NCBI GenBank assembly: GCA_947625225.1
Contig: CANQNQ010000001.1
Coordinates: 124,001-188,000, forward strand
Direction: 5' to 3'
DNA from: an uncultured Clostridia bacterium
GTDB taxonomy: Bacteria > Bacillota > Clostridia > Christensenellales > CAG-917
DNA length: 64,000 nucleotides
The translations under genes were made by a program, and so were the position numbers. Shown one piece after another: positions 1-7,550 of the stretch (position 1 is the stretch's first letter; each line of letters begins with the position of its first letter). The notes beneath the pieces are model-generated. The model was not told the DNA's origin. It saw nothing but the letters and a program-made list of their open reading frames with translations, and did not search any database.

Positions 1-921
1 ACCCTTTTGCTCCGTGAGGCGGGACACCATGGACACCAGCGGACGCGTCCCGTCGTAAGGCAGGTTGATAAGCTCCAGCAGAGCCTTCTTGTTCGCCGCC
101 TTTTTGGAGGCGAAGTTGCGCACGGTGTAATTTTCAAACAGGCGGTTGTCCGTGGCGGGATCGTAGGTCGCGGTGTCTATGCCGTTGACCACGCCGTGCA
201 GCTTGAAACGGCGCTCGGACAATATGCTCTCAAGCCCGTAGGAGTAAAACGGGTCGAGGATCTCGTTGGCGTAGGTCTCGCTGACGGTGGTCACCGCGTT
301 GGAGGACTCTATGCCGCCCTTCATGAAATTGACGTTGCCCTTCATCATCACAAGCGGCCTTGCCCAATCCGGCAAGCCCAGGATGTCGCCCAACAGCTCC
401 TCGCCGTACTCGCCCTGAAATTCTATGTTGTGTATCGTGAACACGGACTTTATCTGCTGATATTGACTGTTGAACCTATAGAATACGTCAAGAAATACCG
501 GGGTGAGAGCCGTGTGCCAATCGTTTGCGTGGATGACGTCGGGATAAAAATCTATCAGCGGCAACGCCTCCAAAACCGCCTTTGAGAAGAATGCGAAGCG
601 CTCCCCGTCGTCAAAGTGCCCGTACAGTCCCTTGCGCTTGAAGTAGTATTCGTTGTCCACAAAGTAATACGTGACGCCGTCCAGCGTCGTCTCGTAGATA
701 CCGCAATACTGCCGCCTCCAGCTGAGGTCCACAAAAGTGGACGCCTTGAAGCGGAACGTGTGCTGATACATATCGTTTATCTCGTCCTTGTAAAAGGGGA
801 TGATGACGCGGCAGTCGTGCCCGCGCTCGTTGAACGCCTTGGGCAGCGCGCCCGCTACGTCGCCGAGGCCTCCCGACCTCACAAACGGAGCCGCTTCGGA
901 TGCGACAAACAAAATTTTCAT
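1..921 (-). CDS. glgA: Glycogen synthase GlgA, N-terminal 307 residues (cut by window edge)
   Basis: Glycogen synthase transfers glucose from ADP-glucose to the end of an alpha-1,4-glucan. The reading frame from the ATG at 921 is open to base 1, giving 307 of the roughly 480 residues usual for the family. It begins with the GT5 N-terminal pattern MKILFVASEAAPF and the nucleotide-sugar loop RSGGLGDVAGALPKAF (residues 15-30); many relatives have Lys where this has Arg15. It ends in PLVSMVSRLTEQKG, the start of the C-terminal Rossmann domain. A Shine-Dalgarno GAGGTG lies just before the ATG. The gene is separated from the glgBCD operon by two unrelated surface-protein genes and has its own promoter. 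The remaining C-terminal part lies outside the window. Confidence 0.95.
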   Translation of the reverse strand, partial: MKILFVASEAAPFVRSGGLGDVAGALPKAFNERGHDCRVIIPFYKDEINDMYQHTFRFKASTFVDLSWRRQYCGIYETTLDGVTYYFVDNEYYFKRKGLYGHFDDGERFAFFSKAVLEALPLIDFYPDVIHANDWHTALTPVFLDVFYRFNSQYQQIKSVFTIHNIEFQGEYGEELLGDILGLPDWARPLVMMKGNVNFMKGGIESSNAVTTVSETYANEILDPFYSYGLESILSERRFKLHGVVNGIDTATYDPATDNRLFENYTVRNFASKKAANKKALLELINLPYDGTRPLVSMVSRLTEQKG

Positions 922-989
922 AACTCACCTCATCTTAAAGTTATTTTGCCACGCGACGCAAACTTTAAGCGCTACTTTACTTTACCAAT

Positions 990-1018
990 ATTTTAACATT
1001 TATAAAAACAATATGCAA
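990..1018 (-). promoter_or_regulatory. Predicted sigma-A promoter of glgA
   Basis: On the minus strand there is a -35 TTGCAT (1018-1013), a 17-bp spacer and a -10 TAAAAT (995-990), about 70 nt upstream of the glgA start. This supports separate transcription of glgA from glgBCD. Confidence 0.6.
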
Positions 1019-1075
1019 TACAAACTTACAATCGTTTACGCCAATATTCGGCTGAGATTATAACTGTTATCCACC

Positions 1076-1108
1076 AAAAAGAGCTGTCGGTCGACAGCCC
1101 TTTTTGAT
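1076..1108 (-). terminator. Intrinsic terminator after the glycine-rich lipoprotein gene
   Basis: A 9-bp stem (GAGCTGTCG at 1081-1089 with CGACAGCCC at 1092-1100, one G-U pair), flanked by T and A runs on both strands. It lies 45 nt past the stop of the leftward lipoprotein gene. Confidence 0.75.
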
Positions 1109-1152
1109 ATATTTACATATACGATTTTTCATTTGCAAATTAAGTTTTACTG

Positions 1153-2196
1153 TCAATTCCAATCGACGACTCCCGCCAACACATTGAAACTGCCGGTCAC
1201 TTTAGCGCCGTCATAGCCGTTCGCCGCGTAGTAGTTGTCCGGAGTTACAAACAGCGACCCCAACAGTCCGCCCGCAGAAGCATTGCCCGAGCCATAAGTA
1301 CCGCCTTCGCCGCCTGCGCCTCCGACAGTCGTTATCTCGCCAGTGAGCATGATGTAGCACTCGGAGCAGGCAATACCCGCGCCGCCCTGTCCGCCACGCG
1401 CGCCTGCTGCCTGCATATGCGTTCCTTTTGAATTGGCTCCTTTGCCGCCAACGCCGCCAACGCCGCCATATGCTTTAAGGTCTCCCTCGCCATATATGAC
1501 CATCTTTGCCAAATTGATGCTCGCCACACCGGGTGTGCCGGCAGTGCCGGAGATGCCGCTACCGGAAGCAGGCTGAGGAGGAACATATGTAATTGCGCCT
1601 GCGCGCAGCGAACAATTCCCGTCAAGCTCTATGCATGTGGTGAATTGAGGCGTGTGTCCTTCGGGCATCTCGCCATATCCTATGCAGGACATCGCCGCCG
1701 GAGCGGTCATTTGCACACCCTTCAAAGTGATGAACAAATCGTCCGAGCGGTTTTCGATCACCAGGCACGCGTTATTGGAGCTACCCGAAACTTGTACCTG
1801 TTTAATATCATCTTTAACTATAATGCTACCGCTTTGGGTGGACAAATCGACTTTCAGTATTTCCTGTTTGCTGAATACGGTTCGCGCAACCTTAACTTCA
1901 TTGGACAACTTAGACGCATTTTCGCCTTTATCGTTCTTGGCGCGCACAGTATATGTCTGCTCTTCTTTGTTTTCGGGCACACGATAGTAGGTGTTGACTG
2001 TGCTTTCCAGCAATTCACCGTTTTGATAGACCTCGTATGTCGAGGCCTTATCTGCGGATTTCCAAACGAGCAGATCGCCGAATTGGCGCACATTAAGCTC
2101 TTTGAGGAAAATGTCGCTGTTGCAGCCGACCAACAAGCCCAACATCAATACGGCCAGAATTGACGCGCATAACATTTTTGCAACGGTTTTCTTCAT
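1153..2196 (-). CDS. Secreted lipoprotein with Fn3-like domain and glycine-rich C-terminal region, function unknown
   Basis: A 347-residue protein of unknown function. The N-terminus MKKTVAKMLC leads a hydrophobic signal ending in lipobox LVGC (Cys25), so it is predicted to be lipid-anchored outside the membrane. Residues about 30-105 look like a fibronectin-type-III or Ig-like beta domain (motifs YEVYQNG and YTVRAKNDKG). The rest has short beta-strand repeats typical of a beta-helix, and a glycine-rich part with runs such as GGVGGVGGKG and GGAGGEGG. The start is set at 2196 because AAGGAG lies 6 nt upstream; a possible start seven codons earlier has no such site. It follows the 776-residue gene by about 40 bp on the same strand and may be co-transcribed with it. 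A carbohydrate-binding role is possible but not shown. Confidence 0.75.
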   Translation of the reverse strand: MKKTVAKMLCASILAVLMLGLLVGCNSDIFLKELNVRQFGDLLVWKSADKASTYEVYQNGELLESTVNTYYRVPENKEEQTYTVRAKNDKGENASKLSNEVKVARTVFSKQEILKVDLSTQSGSIIVKDDIKQVQVSGSSNNACLVIENRSDDLFITLKGVQMTAPAAMSCIGYGEMPEGHTPQFTTCIELDGNCSLRAGAITYVPPQPASGSGISGTAGTPGVASINLAKMVIYGEGDLKAYGGVGGVGGKGANSKGTHMQAAGARGGQGGAGIACSECYIMLTGEITTVGGAGGEGGTYGSGNASAGGLLGSLFVTPDNYYAANGYDGAKVTGSFNVLAGVVDWN

Positions 2197-2239
2197 ATTT
2201 TTCTCCTTTTCAAACATTTATTTTGTTTGGTTTGAATTT

Positions 2240-4570
2240 TCAATAACTACTTCCGCCGTATGCACGACGCTTGAGAGGCACAGCTATGCCGTTGTCATAT
2301 ACTTCAGCATAATTGTAGCCGTCAGAAGTTTCATCGCTCGCAGAAGCGGCATGCGTTTGGATGATAAGTATCTCTCGCGTTATGGTATATCCACGATAAG
2401 TGAACGTAACCATTTGCTTGCCCGCTTTGCTTGAATCAAATCCTTTCACCTCTATATTGGACAGCTCGCTTATAGCATATTTATAAAGACCATAATCGTA
2501 AATTGCCGTAGCGCTGCGGATCTCAAAATCTTCGTCCTGCAAATATTGATCCTTGATACTTATACTGAACCCGCAAAGTTGCGTTGCGTTTGGATCGGCG
2601 ATGTGATAACCGAATGGCATTACCCAAGTGCCCGCCCAAGTCTCGGTAAAAACATACCCGACATAGTTTCCGGGAGCTTGTCCGGGATCAAAATCGATAA
2701 CGCTGAACTCCGTGTTTTCTTGATAATCATAACGGTCGATCGAGATCTCACGCCAGCTGTCGCGGGTGCGCATCTTAATTGAATTTTTGCTCAGAATTTT
2801 ATCCAGAATCGTCTTTTGGGTCGGAGCTTTTCCTTTTTCAAAGGTAAATCCGTATAACACGGAAGACTGATCGTCGAAAATCATCTCGTCGCGATCCTCA
2901 AGCCCATCGTACATATACACCGCCTGAGTGATCGTATAACCGGGATAGGAAACAGTAAGCGTGGCAAAACCGTGCTCATTGGAATCAAGCGAGAAACTCA
3001 ACAGCTTTGTTCTGTCCTCATTTTCACCGGCTACATCATGGAATGTATATGTATATTTCAGCATCCTTGCACACAATTCTTCGTCGAGTATTCCCGCGGG
3101 CAACGCAATCACTTCGGGATAGTTTACATCGAATTTGACGGAAACACTCTCTGTTTCTACGGGTTCAAAATCAAAATACTCCCTCGCGATCCTTTCTTTA
3201 TCGGCGTCGGTCATCTCATCGACGGATTTCTCCGCGCAATGTGTAAACAAAACTTCAAACTCATCAACCGAACCTTTAATTTCAAAGAATACTTCGGCGA
3301 ATGAGCACAGCGCTTCTTTTGCGTCGTCATTCATATTATCAAAATATGGCTTAATGAATGCGCCCACGCGCGCAACAAGCTCGCCGTATGCTACGTTGTA
3401 TTCCTCTTCGGACGCCTCGGCAACGTTTTGTTTTGCGGTCTTGATTCCATTCAAAAACTCAGGGGTCAGTCCACGCAAACAATCTGCCAAAAACAGTTGC
3501 ACATCACTCCATCCATAATAAAGTGCCTGTGTGTAGTATAACATCGGCTGATAATATCCAACGTCTATCTCGCATTGATTAAGGCAAGTATACGCCAGGT
3601 CGAAGCATCTCCTGTCAGATATGTTATCAACGCCCGCGCGCAACAATTCGCCAAGCGCATTTGCGCCGCTTGTTAAGGACTCGATATCATCGGCAAACAT
3701 AGTATCTATGCCGCCATTTATCATGGCAGAAAAAGCATTGACGGCAAATCCTATTGCCTCGCTAAGGGAATCGCTGTCCAAGCTGCCGAAGCCCTGTATC
3801 ATCTCTTTCAACGACTGCAACACATAATATGCGGCGTCGCTGTCAAACAAGAAGTAGTAAGCATTCTCACGAGAATAAGAAACGCCCTCCAGCATAAAAT
3901 CGTATTCATCGCGATCTTCTTGTCCAAGAATAGAGAGCAAGTCTTTTTCGCGAGAAGCGTTCTCCTGCGACCATAATTGTTTGCCGTCTTTGTCCGACCA
4001 GTTTATCCTTATACTATCAAATTTTGCTTCGCCGTATACTCGCACCGCCGCCTGTATCTGCTCCACCTCGATGTTTTCCAAGGCTTCACTTATCGCGGGT
4101 AACATCACCGTGAGGAATGTGGTCATGCTATCGACCATAGATTCGGAATTATGTTCTTCTATTTTATCAAAAGCGGCAAGCAAAATATCGCTTATATTCG
4201 TAAGCTGCTCTCTTGTAAAGCCGCCCGCGCAAACCATCTTCAACAGCAAATCCCGGTCGATACCTTTGCTTCCGTCATACAACGCTTCCGGCGACTCGAT
4301 CAATCCATACTCGGCGAGTTTCTCCATCAACTCATGAGTAGCGTTGTAATATTTGGTCCAATTCAAATCGGACGCGCTTGCTTCGGGATGATCGAATTCC
4401 TCCAGATCGCCGTCGGCCGTAAACTCCCACGACGTTTCATTGGGAGTGTTGTTCGGGGTTGACTCTTTTTTGTCCTTATGGGACAGCCAATACCAAATTC
4501 CGACGCCTACCGCCGCCAGAACGATCACCACCGCCAGAACAATAAGAACAATTTTTGTTTTAGTTCCCAT
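2240..4570 (-). CDS. Membrane-anchored extracellular protein with Ig-like (Big_3-type) repeats, function unknown
   Basis: A 776-residue protein I do not recognise. One transmembrane helix (residues about 5-27) follows only four residues, MGTK, so the rest is probably outside the cell. A Glu/Ser/Thr/Asn linker comes next, then a mainly helical region to about residue 460. The C-terminal 300 residues contain beta modules resembling bacterial Ig-like group 3 domains; two carry the related motifs TVSYPGYTITQAV and TFTYRGYTITREI. The start has AAGGAG 8 nt upstream. The gene lies between glgD and glgA, and an intrinsic terminator preceded by a short ORF stands between its likely promoter and its start codon. 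Expression may therefore depend on read-through. A surface adhesin or substrate-binding role would be speculation. Confidence 0.75.
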   Translation of the reverse strand: MGTKTKIVLIVLAVVIVLAAVGVGIWYWLSHKDKKESTPNNTPNETSWEFTADGDLEEFDHPEASASDLNWTKYYNATHELMEKLAEYGLIESPEALYDGSKGIDRDLLLKMVCAGGFTREQLTNISDILLAAFDKIEEHNSESMVDSMTTFLTVMLPAISEALENIEVEQIQAAVRVYGEAKFDSIRINWSDKDGKQLWSQENASREKDLLSILGQEDRDEYDFMLEGVSYSRENAYYFLFDSDAAYYVLQSLKEMIQGFGSLDSDSLSEAIGFAVNAFSAMINGGIDTMFADDIESLTSGANALGELLRAGVDNISDRRCFDLAYTCLNQCEIDVGYYQPMLYYTQALYYGWSDVQLFLADCLRGLTPEFLNGIKTAKQNVAEASEEEYNVAYGELVARVGAFIKPYFDNMNDDAKEALCSFAEVFFEIKGSVDEFEVLFTHCAEKSVDEMTDADKERIAREYFDFEPVETESVSVKFDVNYPEVIALPAGILDEELCARMLKYTYTFHDVAGENEDRTKLLSFSLDSNEHGFATLTVSYPGYTITQAVYMYDGLEDRDEMIFDDQSSVLYGFTFEKGKAPTQKTILDKILSKNSIKMRTRDSWREISIDRYDYQENTEFSVIDFDPGQAPGNYVGYVFTETWAGTWVMPFGYHIADPNATQLCGFSISIKDQYLQDEDFEIRSATAIYDYGLYKYAISELSNIEVKGFDSSKAGKQMVTFTYRGYTITREILIIQTHAASASDETSDGYNYAEVYDNGIAVPLKRRAYGGSSY

Positions 4571-4610
4571 CGTTTAGTCTCCTTAGTTCAAATCTCGGTT
4601 TTAAGCATAC

Positions 4611-4644
4611 AAAAAGACCCGCACAACCTCGGATTGCGCGAGTC
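4611..4644 (-). terminator. Intrinsic terminator between the leader ORF and the 776-residue protein gene
   Basis: On the minus strand an 11-bp stem GACTCGCGCAA / TTGTGCGGGTC (G-U pairs included) with a 7-nt loop is followed by TTTTT. It sits 44 nt after the stop of the short leader ORF and 40 nt before the start codon of the downstream gene, which is an attenuator-like position. Confidence 0.8.
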
Positions 4645-4688
4645 AATTGTTACTTTGTTTATATGGCAAAAGCTGCGCTTCTCAGCGC

Positions 4689-4775
4689 TTACAGCAGTTG
4701 CGACAGAGGCACAAATACACCCCCCCCCCCCCGTATTATTTCGAATATCAGCTCATTTGCTTTTGCCTGTCTCAT
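4689..4775 (-). CDS. Short leader ORF (28 residues) interrupted by a 13-G tract
   Basis: A 28-codon ORF from ATG at 4775 to TAA at 4691-4689. AGGAG lies 5 nt before the ATG and a good promoter lies about 20 nt further upstream, so it looks like a translated mRNA rather than chance. The peptide begins MRQAKAN, then a hydrophobic stretch, an Arg, four Gly from the G tract, and ends PLSQLL. The G tract lies at codons 15-19. With 13 Gs the frame stops at 4689. With 11 or 14 Gs the frame would stay open for 43 more codons, through the terminator, to a TGA at 4590-4588, only 17 nt before the next gene's ATG. With 12 Gs it stops soon after the tract. I do not recognise the peptide. Confidence 0.55.
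   Translation of the reverse strand: MRQAKANELIFEIIRGGGGVFVPLSQLL
4720..4732. repeat. Homopolymer tract of 13 C (13 G in the leader mRNA)
   Basis: Thirteen consecutive C on the plus strand. It falls inside the short leader ORF read on the minus strand and is the longest G/C homopolymer I found in the window. Such tracts are prone to slippage in replication and transcription, and also to sequencing error. Confidence 0.9.
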
Positions 4776-4796
4776 TTTTGCTCCTATTTCATAGCT

Positions 4797-4825
4797 ATTT
4801 TATCATCCTTAATGTTATATGTAAA
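4797..4825 (-). promoter_or_regulatory. Predicted sigma-A promoter of the leader ORF and 776-residue protein gene
   Basis: On the minus strand: -35 TTTACA (4825-4820), exactly 17 bp, -10 TAAAAT (4802-4797). Expected transcription start is near 4790, giving a short 5' leader before the AGGAG and ATG of the leader ORF. Confidence 0.7.
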
Positions 4826-4862
4826 GGATTTTGTATAAAACTATGTTTTACTCTATTATTGT

Positions 4863-4876
4863 TGTGTTATAACACA
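4863..4876. promoter_or_regulatory. Perfect 14-bp palindrome upstream of the leader promoter, possible operator
   Basis: TGTGTTATAACACA is its own reverse complement. It lies 38 bp upstream of the -35 box of the leader promoter, a plausible place for an activator or repressor site. No regulator is assigned. Confidence 0.4.
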
Positions 4877-5222
4877 TTATTGCGCGTATAACTCCTCCAA
4901 GAGAATGCCTCCCCTTTCCCTCCGGGCTTTCCCCCCGCCATACAAAGATAGTACTTTCTCTGCAATTATTTTTCATCGTGTATGGGAGGGGAACGGCGCC
5001 TCGCTCACAGCCTGTCGCCTCTTTCTATATCACTTGCGGCAGAAGATAAAAATCACAGCTCTTCTGCCGCCGGCGTACAAAGTCAAAAGCGCTCGGACGC
5101 CAGCGGTCGCCGCCTCGCGGCTCCACCCCGTCCCGACAGCAAGTTTCAAACGAGTGCCGAGCCGAGGACAGGCGCGTCTCCGAACAGCTGCTCGTTACGC
5201 AGTTATTCGCTCAATAGTGACG
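4877..5222. other. Gene-free G+C-rich interval with an 11-bp hairpin
   Basis: No convincing gene is seen here. The only marked structure is a perfect 11-bp inverted repeat, GCGGCAGAAGA at 5036-5046 with TCTTCTGCCGC at 5060-5070 and a 13-nt loop, not followed by a U run. There is no obvious intrinsic terminator directly after glgD. The part at about 5080-5220 is G+C-rich and could be a structured RNA or an intergenic repeat. Confidence 0.4.
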
Positions 5223-6338
5223 TTAGATGACTTTGCCCTTCACCACCACCATCGGATACGACTCATACCCGCTCAACTTCCTGCCGGACTGGATGATGAC
5301 GTCCTTGTCGGTGATGGTGTAGTCAAGCTCGGCGCCGTCCATAACAATGGAGTTTTCCATGATGATGGAGTTGCGGATGACGGCTCCCTTGCCGACCTTG
5401 ACGGAACGGAAGAGGATGGAATTTTCCACAGTGCCGTCGATGACGCAGCCGTCGGCGATGATGGAGTTGTGCACGTCGGCGCCCTCCTTATACTTGGTGG
5501 GCACGCTGTCCTTGACCTTGGTCAGAATGGTGGAGTGCTTGTAGAACAGCTCCTCTCTGACGGCGGGGTCCAGCAGGTCCATGCTGCGCTTGAAATAGGT
5601 GGGGATCCTGTCGATGACCGCGACGTAGTCCTTGACCTCGTAGCTCATGATATACAGCTCGCCCAGCTTCTTTTGCAATATATCCTTTTCAAAATCATAG
5701 GCGCCGTGCGCGTATGCGTTGTCCACAAGCGAGATGAGCAGATCCTTCTTGATGAAGTATATATTCAGATTGCACAGCTGCTTTCCGGCGTCGCTCGCCA
5801 CGGGATAGCGCAGGTCGGTTATGCGGCAATTTTTGTCCTTGCTGACAATTATCTTGCGCGGATTGGTATCGTCCGTGTTGTAAGTAAGCACGGTTATGTC
5901 CGCGCCCTTTGAGATGTGGAATTGCTCCACCGCCTCGAAGTCTATGTTGAACGCGATATTTGTGTTGGCGATGATGACGTACTCCTCATTGTTGTCCATC
6001 ATAAAGCCGCGCAGGGTATACAGCGCCTCTATCTTGCCCTTGTACACCTCGTGCGCGCTGTTGAACACAAATGGCGGAAACACGGTTATGCCGCTGTTTT
6101 TCCTGTTGAGGTCCCAATCTCTGCCCATGCGGATGTGGTCCATAAGGGAGTTATAGTTGTTGCGCGTGATTATGCCTATGGTGGTGACGTTGGCATTGAC
6201 CAGATTGCTCAGCGCAAAGTCTATGAGGCGGTACCTGCCGCCAAAAGGCAGGGAGGCCGTGGTGCGATGGATGGTAAGGTCGTTGAGATGATTTTCCGCG
6301 TCCGACGCGAACAGCACGCTCATTGTATGGTTTTTCAT
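5223..6338 (-). CDS. glgD: Glucose-1-phosphate adenylyltransferase subunit GlgD
   Basis: A 371-residue GlgC paralogue that in Bacillota pairs with GlgC in ADP-glucose pyrophosphorylase, making the sugar donor for GlgA. The nucleotidyltransferase fold is recognisable (PFGGRYRLIDFALSNLVNA near residue 30; IITRNNYNSLMDHIRMGRDWD). The GGxGTRL loop that binds the nucleotide in GlgC is absent here; the matching segment reads FASDAENHLNDLT. This is typical of GlgD, which is regarded as a regulatory or weakly active subunit. The C-terminus is a left-handed beta-helix with hexapeptide repeats (NSIIADGCVIDGTVENSI). AAGGAGG precedes the ATG. It is the last gene of glgB-glgC-glgD, 15 nt after glgC. Confidence 0.93.
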   Translation of the reverse strand: MKNHTMSVLFASDAENHLNDLTIHRTTASLPFGGRYRLIDFALSNLVNANVTTIGIITRNNYNSLMDHIRMGRDWDLNRKNSGITVFPPFVFNSAHEVYKGKIEALYTLRGFMMDNNEEYVIIANTNIAFNIDFEAVEQFHISKGADITVLTYNTDDTNPRKIIVSKDKNCRITDLRYPVASDAGKQLCNLNIYFIKKDLLISLVDNAYAHGAYDFEKDILQKKLGELYIMSYEVKDYVAVIDRIPTYFKRSMDLLDPAVREELFYKHSTILTKVKDSVPTKYKEGADVHNSIIADGCVIDGTVENSILFRSVKVGKGAVIRNSIIMENSIVMDGAELDYTITDKDVIIQSGRKLSGYESYPMVVVKGKVI

Positions 6339-6353
6339 ATCTCTCCCCTCCTT

Positions 6354-7550
6354 TTAACCCAGCATTTCGTTGGCGCCGACGACGGCGTCCTCGGGCAGCT
6401 TGTAGCCCGGGCCTATGACGCTTATCTTCCACTCGCCGGGTCTGCACTTGTCCAGCGTTTCGCCCACAAGCGCGTTTTTGCCCACGACGGCGTCCCAGCC
6501 GATTATGGAATATCTGACGTCCGCTCCGTCCTCGATGACGGCGCCCGGCATGATGATGGACGCCTCCACATACGCGTTTTCGCCAATGGTGACAGAATGC
6601 GAAATTATGCTGTTGCGCACCGTGCCCTTGACCACCGTGCCTTCCGAGATGAGGCAGTTGCTTACCTTGCCCGTGGGCGTGATGAATTGCGGCGGCTCGG
6701 CGTTGTTGCGCGCGTAGATCTTCCACTTGTCGTCGTCAAGATTGAGCTCGTTGCCGACAAGGATATCCATATTTGCCTCCCACAGCGAGGAAATTGTGCC
6801 CACGTCCTTCCAATATCCGTCAAACTGATACGCAAACAGGCGCTGCCCTTCCTTGAGCATCTTGGGGATTATGTTTTTGCCGAAGTCGTTTTCGCTGGTC
6901 TTGTCGTTTTCGTCGTCGATGAGATATTGCCTCAGCTTTGTCCACGTGAAGATATAAATACCCATGGACGCCTTTGTGCTTCTGGGGTTTTTGGGTTTCT
7001 CCTCGAATTCCTCTATCTGACGGGAGTTGCGCTTGAGGTTGAGTATGCCAAAGCGGCTTGCCTCCTCGATGGGCACGTCGCGCACGGCTATCGTGCAGTC
7101 CGCGCCGTTGCGCTTATGGTCCTCAAGCATGTCGTGGTAGTCCATCTTGTAGATGTGGTCACCGCTCAGAATCACCACATAATCGGGGTCATAGTTGTCG
7201 ATAAAGTCTATGTTCTGATAAATGGCGTTTGCTGTGCCCTTGTACCATTCGCCCGACTGCGCGCCCATATACGGTGGCAAAACATATATGCCGCCGCTGA
7301 GCCTGTCCAGATCCCACGGCTGGCCGTTGCCTATATATTGGTGCAGTTCAAATGGGCGATACTGTGTGAGCACGCCTATTGTGTCTATGCCGCTGTTGAT
7401 GCTGTTGGACAGCGGAAAGTCAATGATGCGATACTTCGCGCCGAATGGGACCGCCGGCTTTGCCACTTTGGCAGTAAGCACGCCCAGCCTTGTGCCCTGT
7501 CCGCCCGCGAGAAGCATGGCGATGCACTCCTTTTTGCTGTTTTTGCTCAT
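6354..7550 (-). CDS. glgC: Glucose-1-phosphate adenylyltransferase catalytic subunit GlgC
   Basis: Makes ADP-glucose and pyrophosphate from ATP and glucose-1-phosphate, the committed step of bacterial glycogen synthesis. The 398-residue protein has the catalytic loop [16 protein letters not shown] near the N-terminus, then [19 protein letters not shown], the sugar-phosphate region [19 protein letters not shown], and a C-terminal beta-helix. The start is placed at the ATG at 7550, because AAGGAGG lies 7 nt upstream, rather than at the adjoining GTG. The glgB stop overlaps it in TGATG, so the two genes are probably translationally coupled. Confidence 0.96.
   Translation of the reverse strand: MSKNSKKECIAMLLAGGQGTRLGVLTAKVAKPAVPFGAKYRIIDFPLSNSINSGIDTIGVLTQYRPFELHQYIGNGQPWDLDRLSGGIYVLPPYMGAQSGEWYKGTANAIYQNIDFIDNYDPDYVVILSGDHIYKMDYHDMLEDHKRNGADCTIAVRDVPIEEASRFGILNLKRNSRQIEEFEEKPKNPRSTKASMGIYIFTWTKLRQYLIDDENDKTSENDFGKNIIPKMLKEGQRLFAYQFDGYWKDVGTISSLWEANMDILVGNELNLDDDKWKIYARNNAEPPQFITPTGKVSNCLISEGTVVKGTVRNSIISHSVTIGENAYVEASIIMPGAVIEDGADVRYSIIGWDAVVGKNALVGETLDKCRPGEWKISVIGPGYKLPEDAVVGANEMLG

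Noticed and set aside
4905..5912. 335-codon plus-strand frame over the glgD end and the neighbouring gap
   Set aside because: More than half lies antisense to glgD, and the rest has no Shine-Dalgarno sequence, domain or compositional sign of coding.
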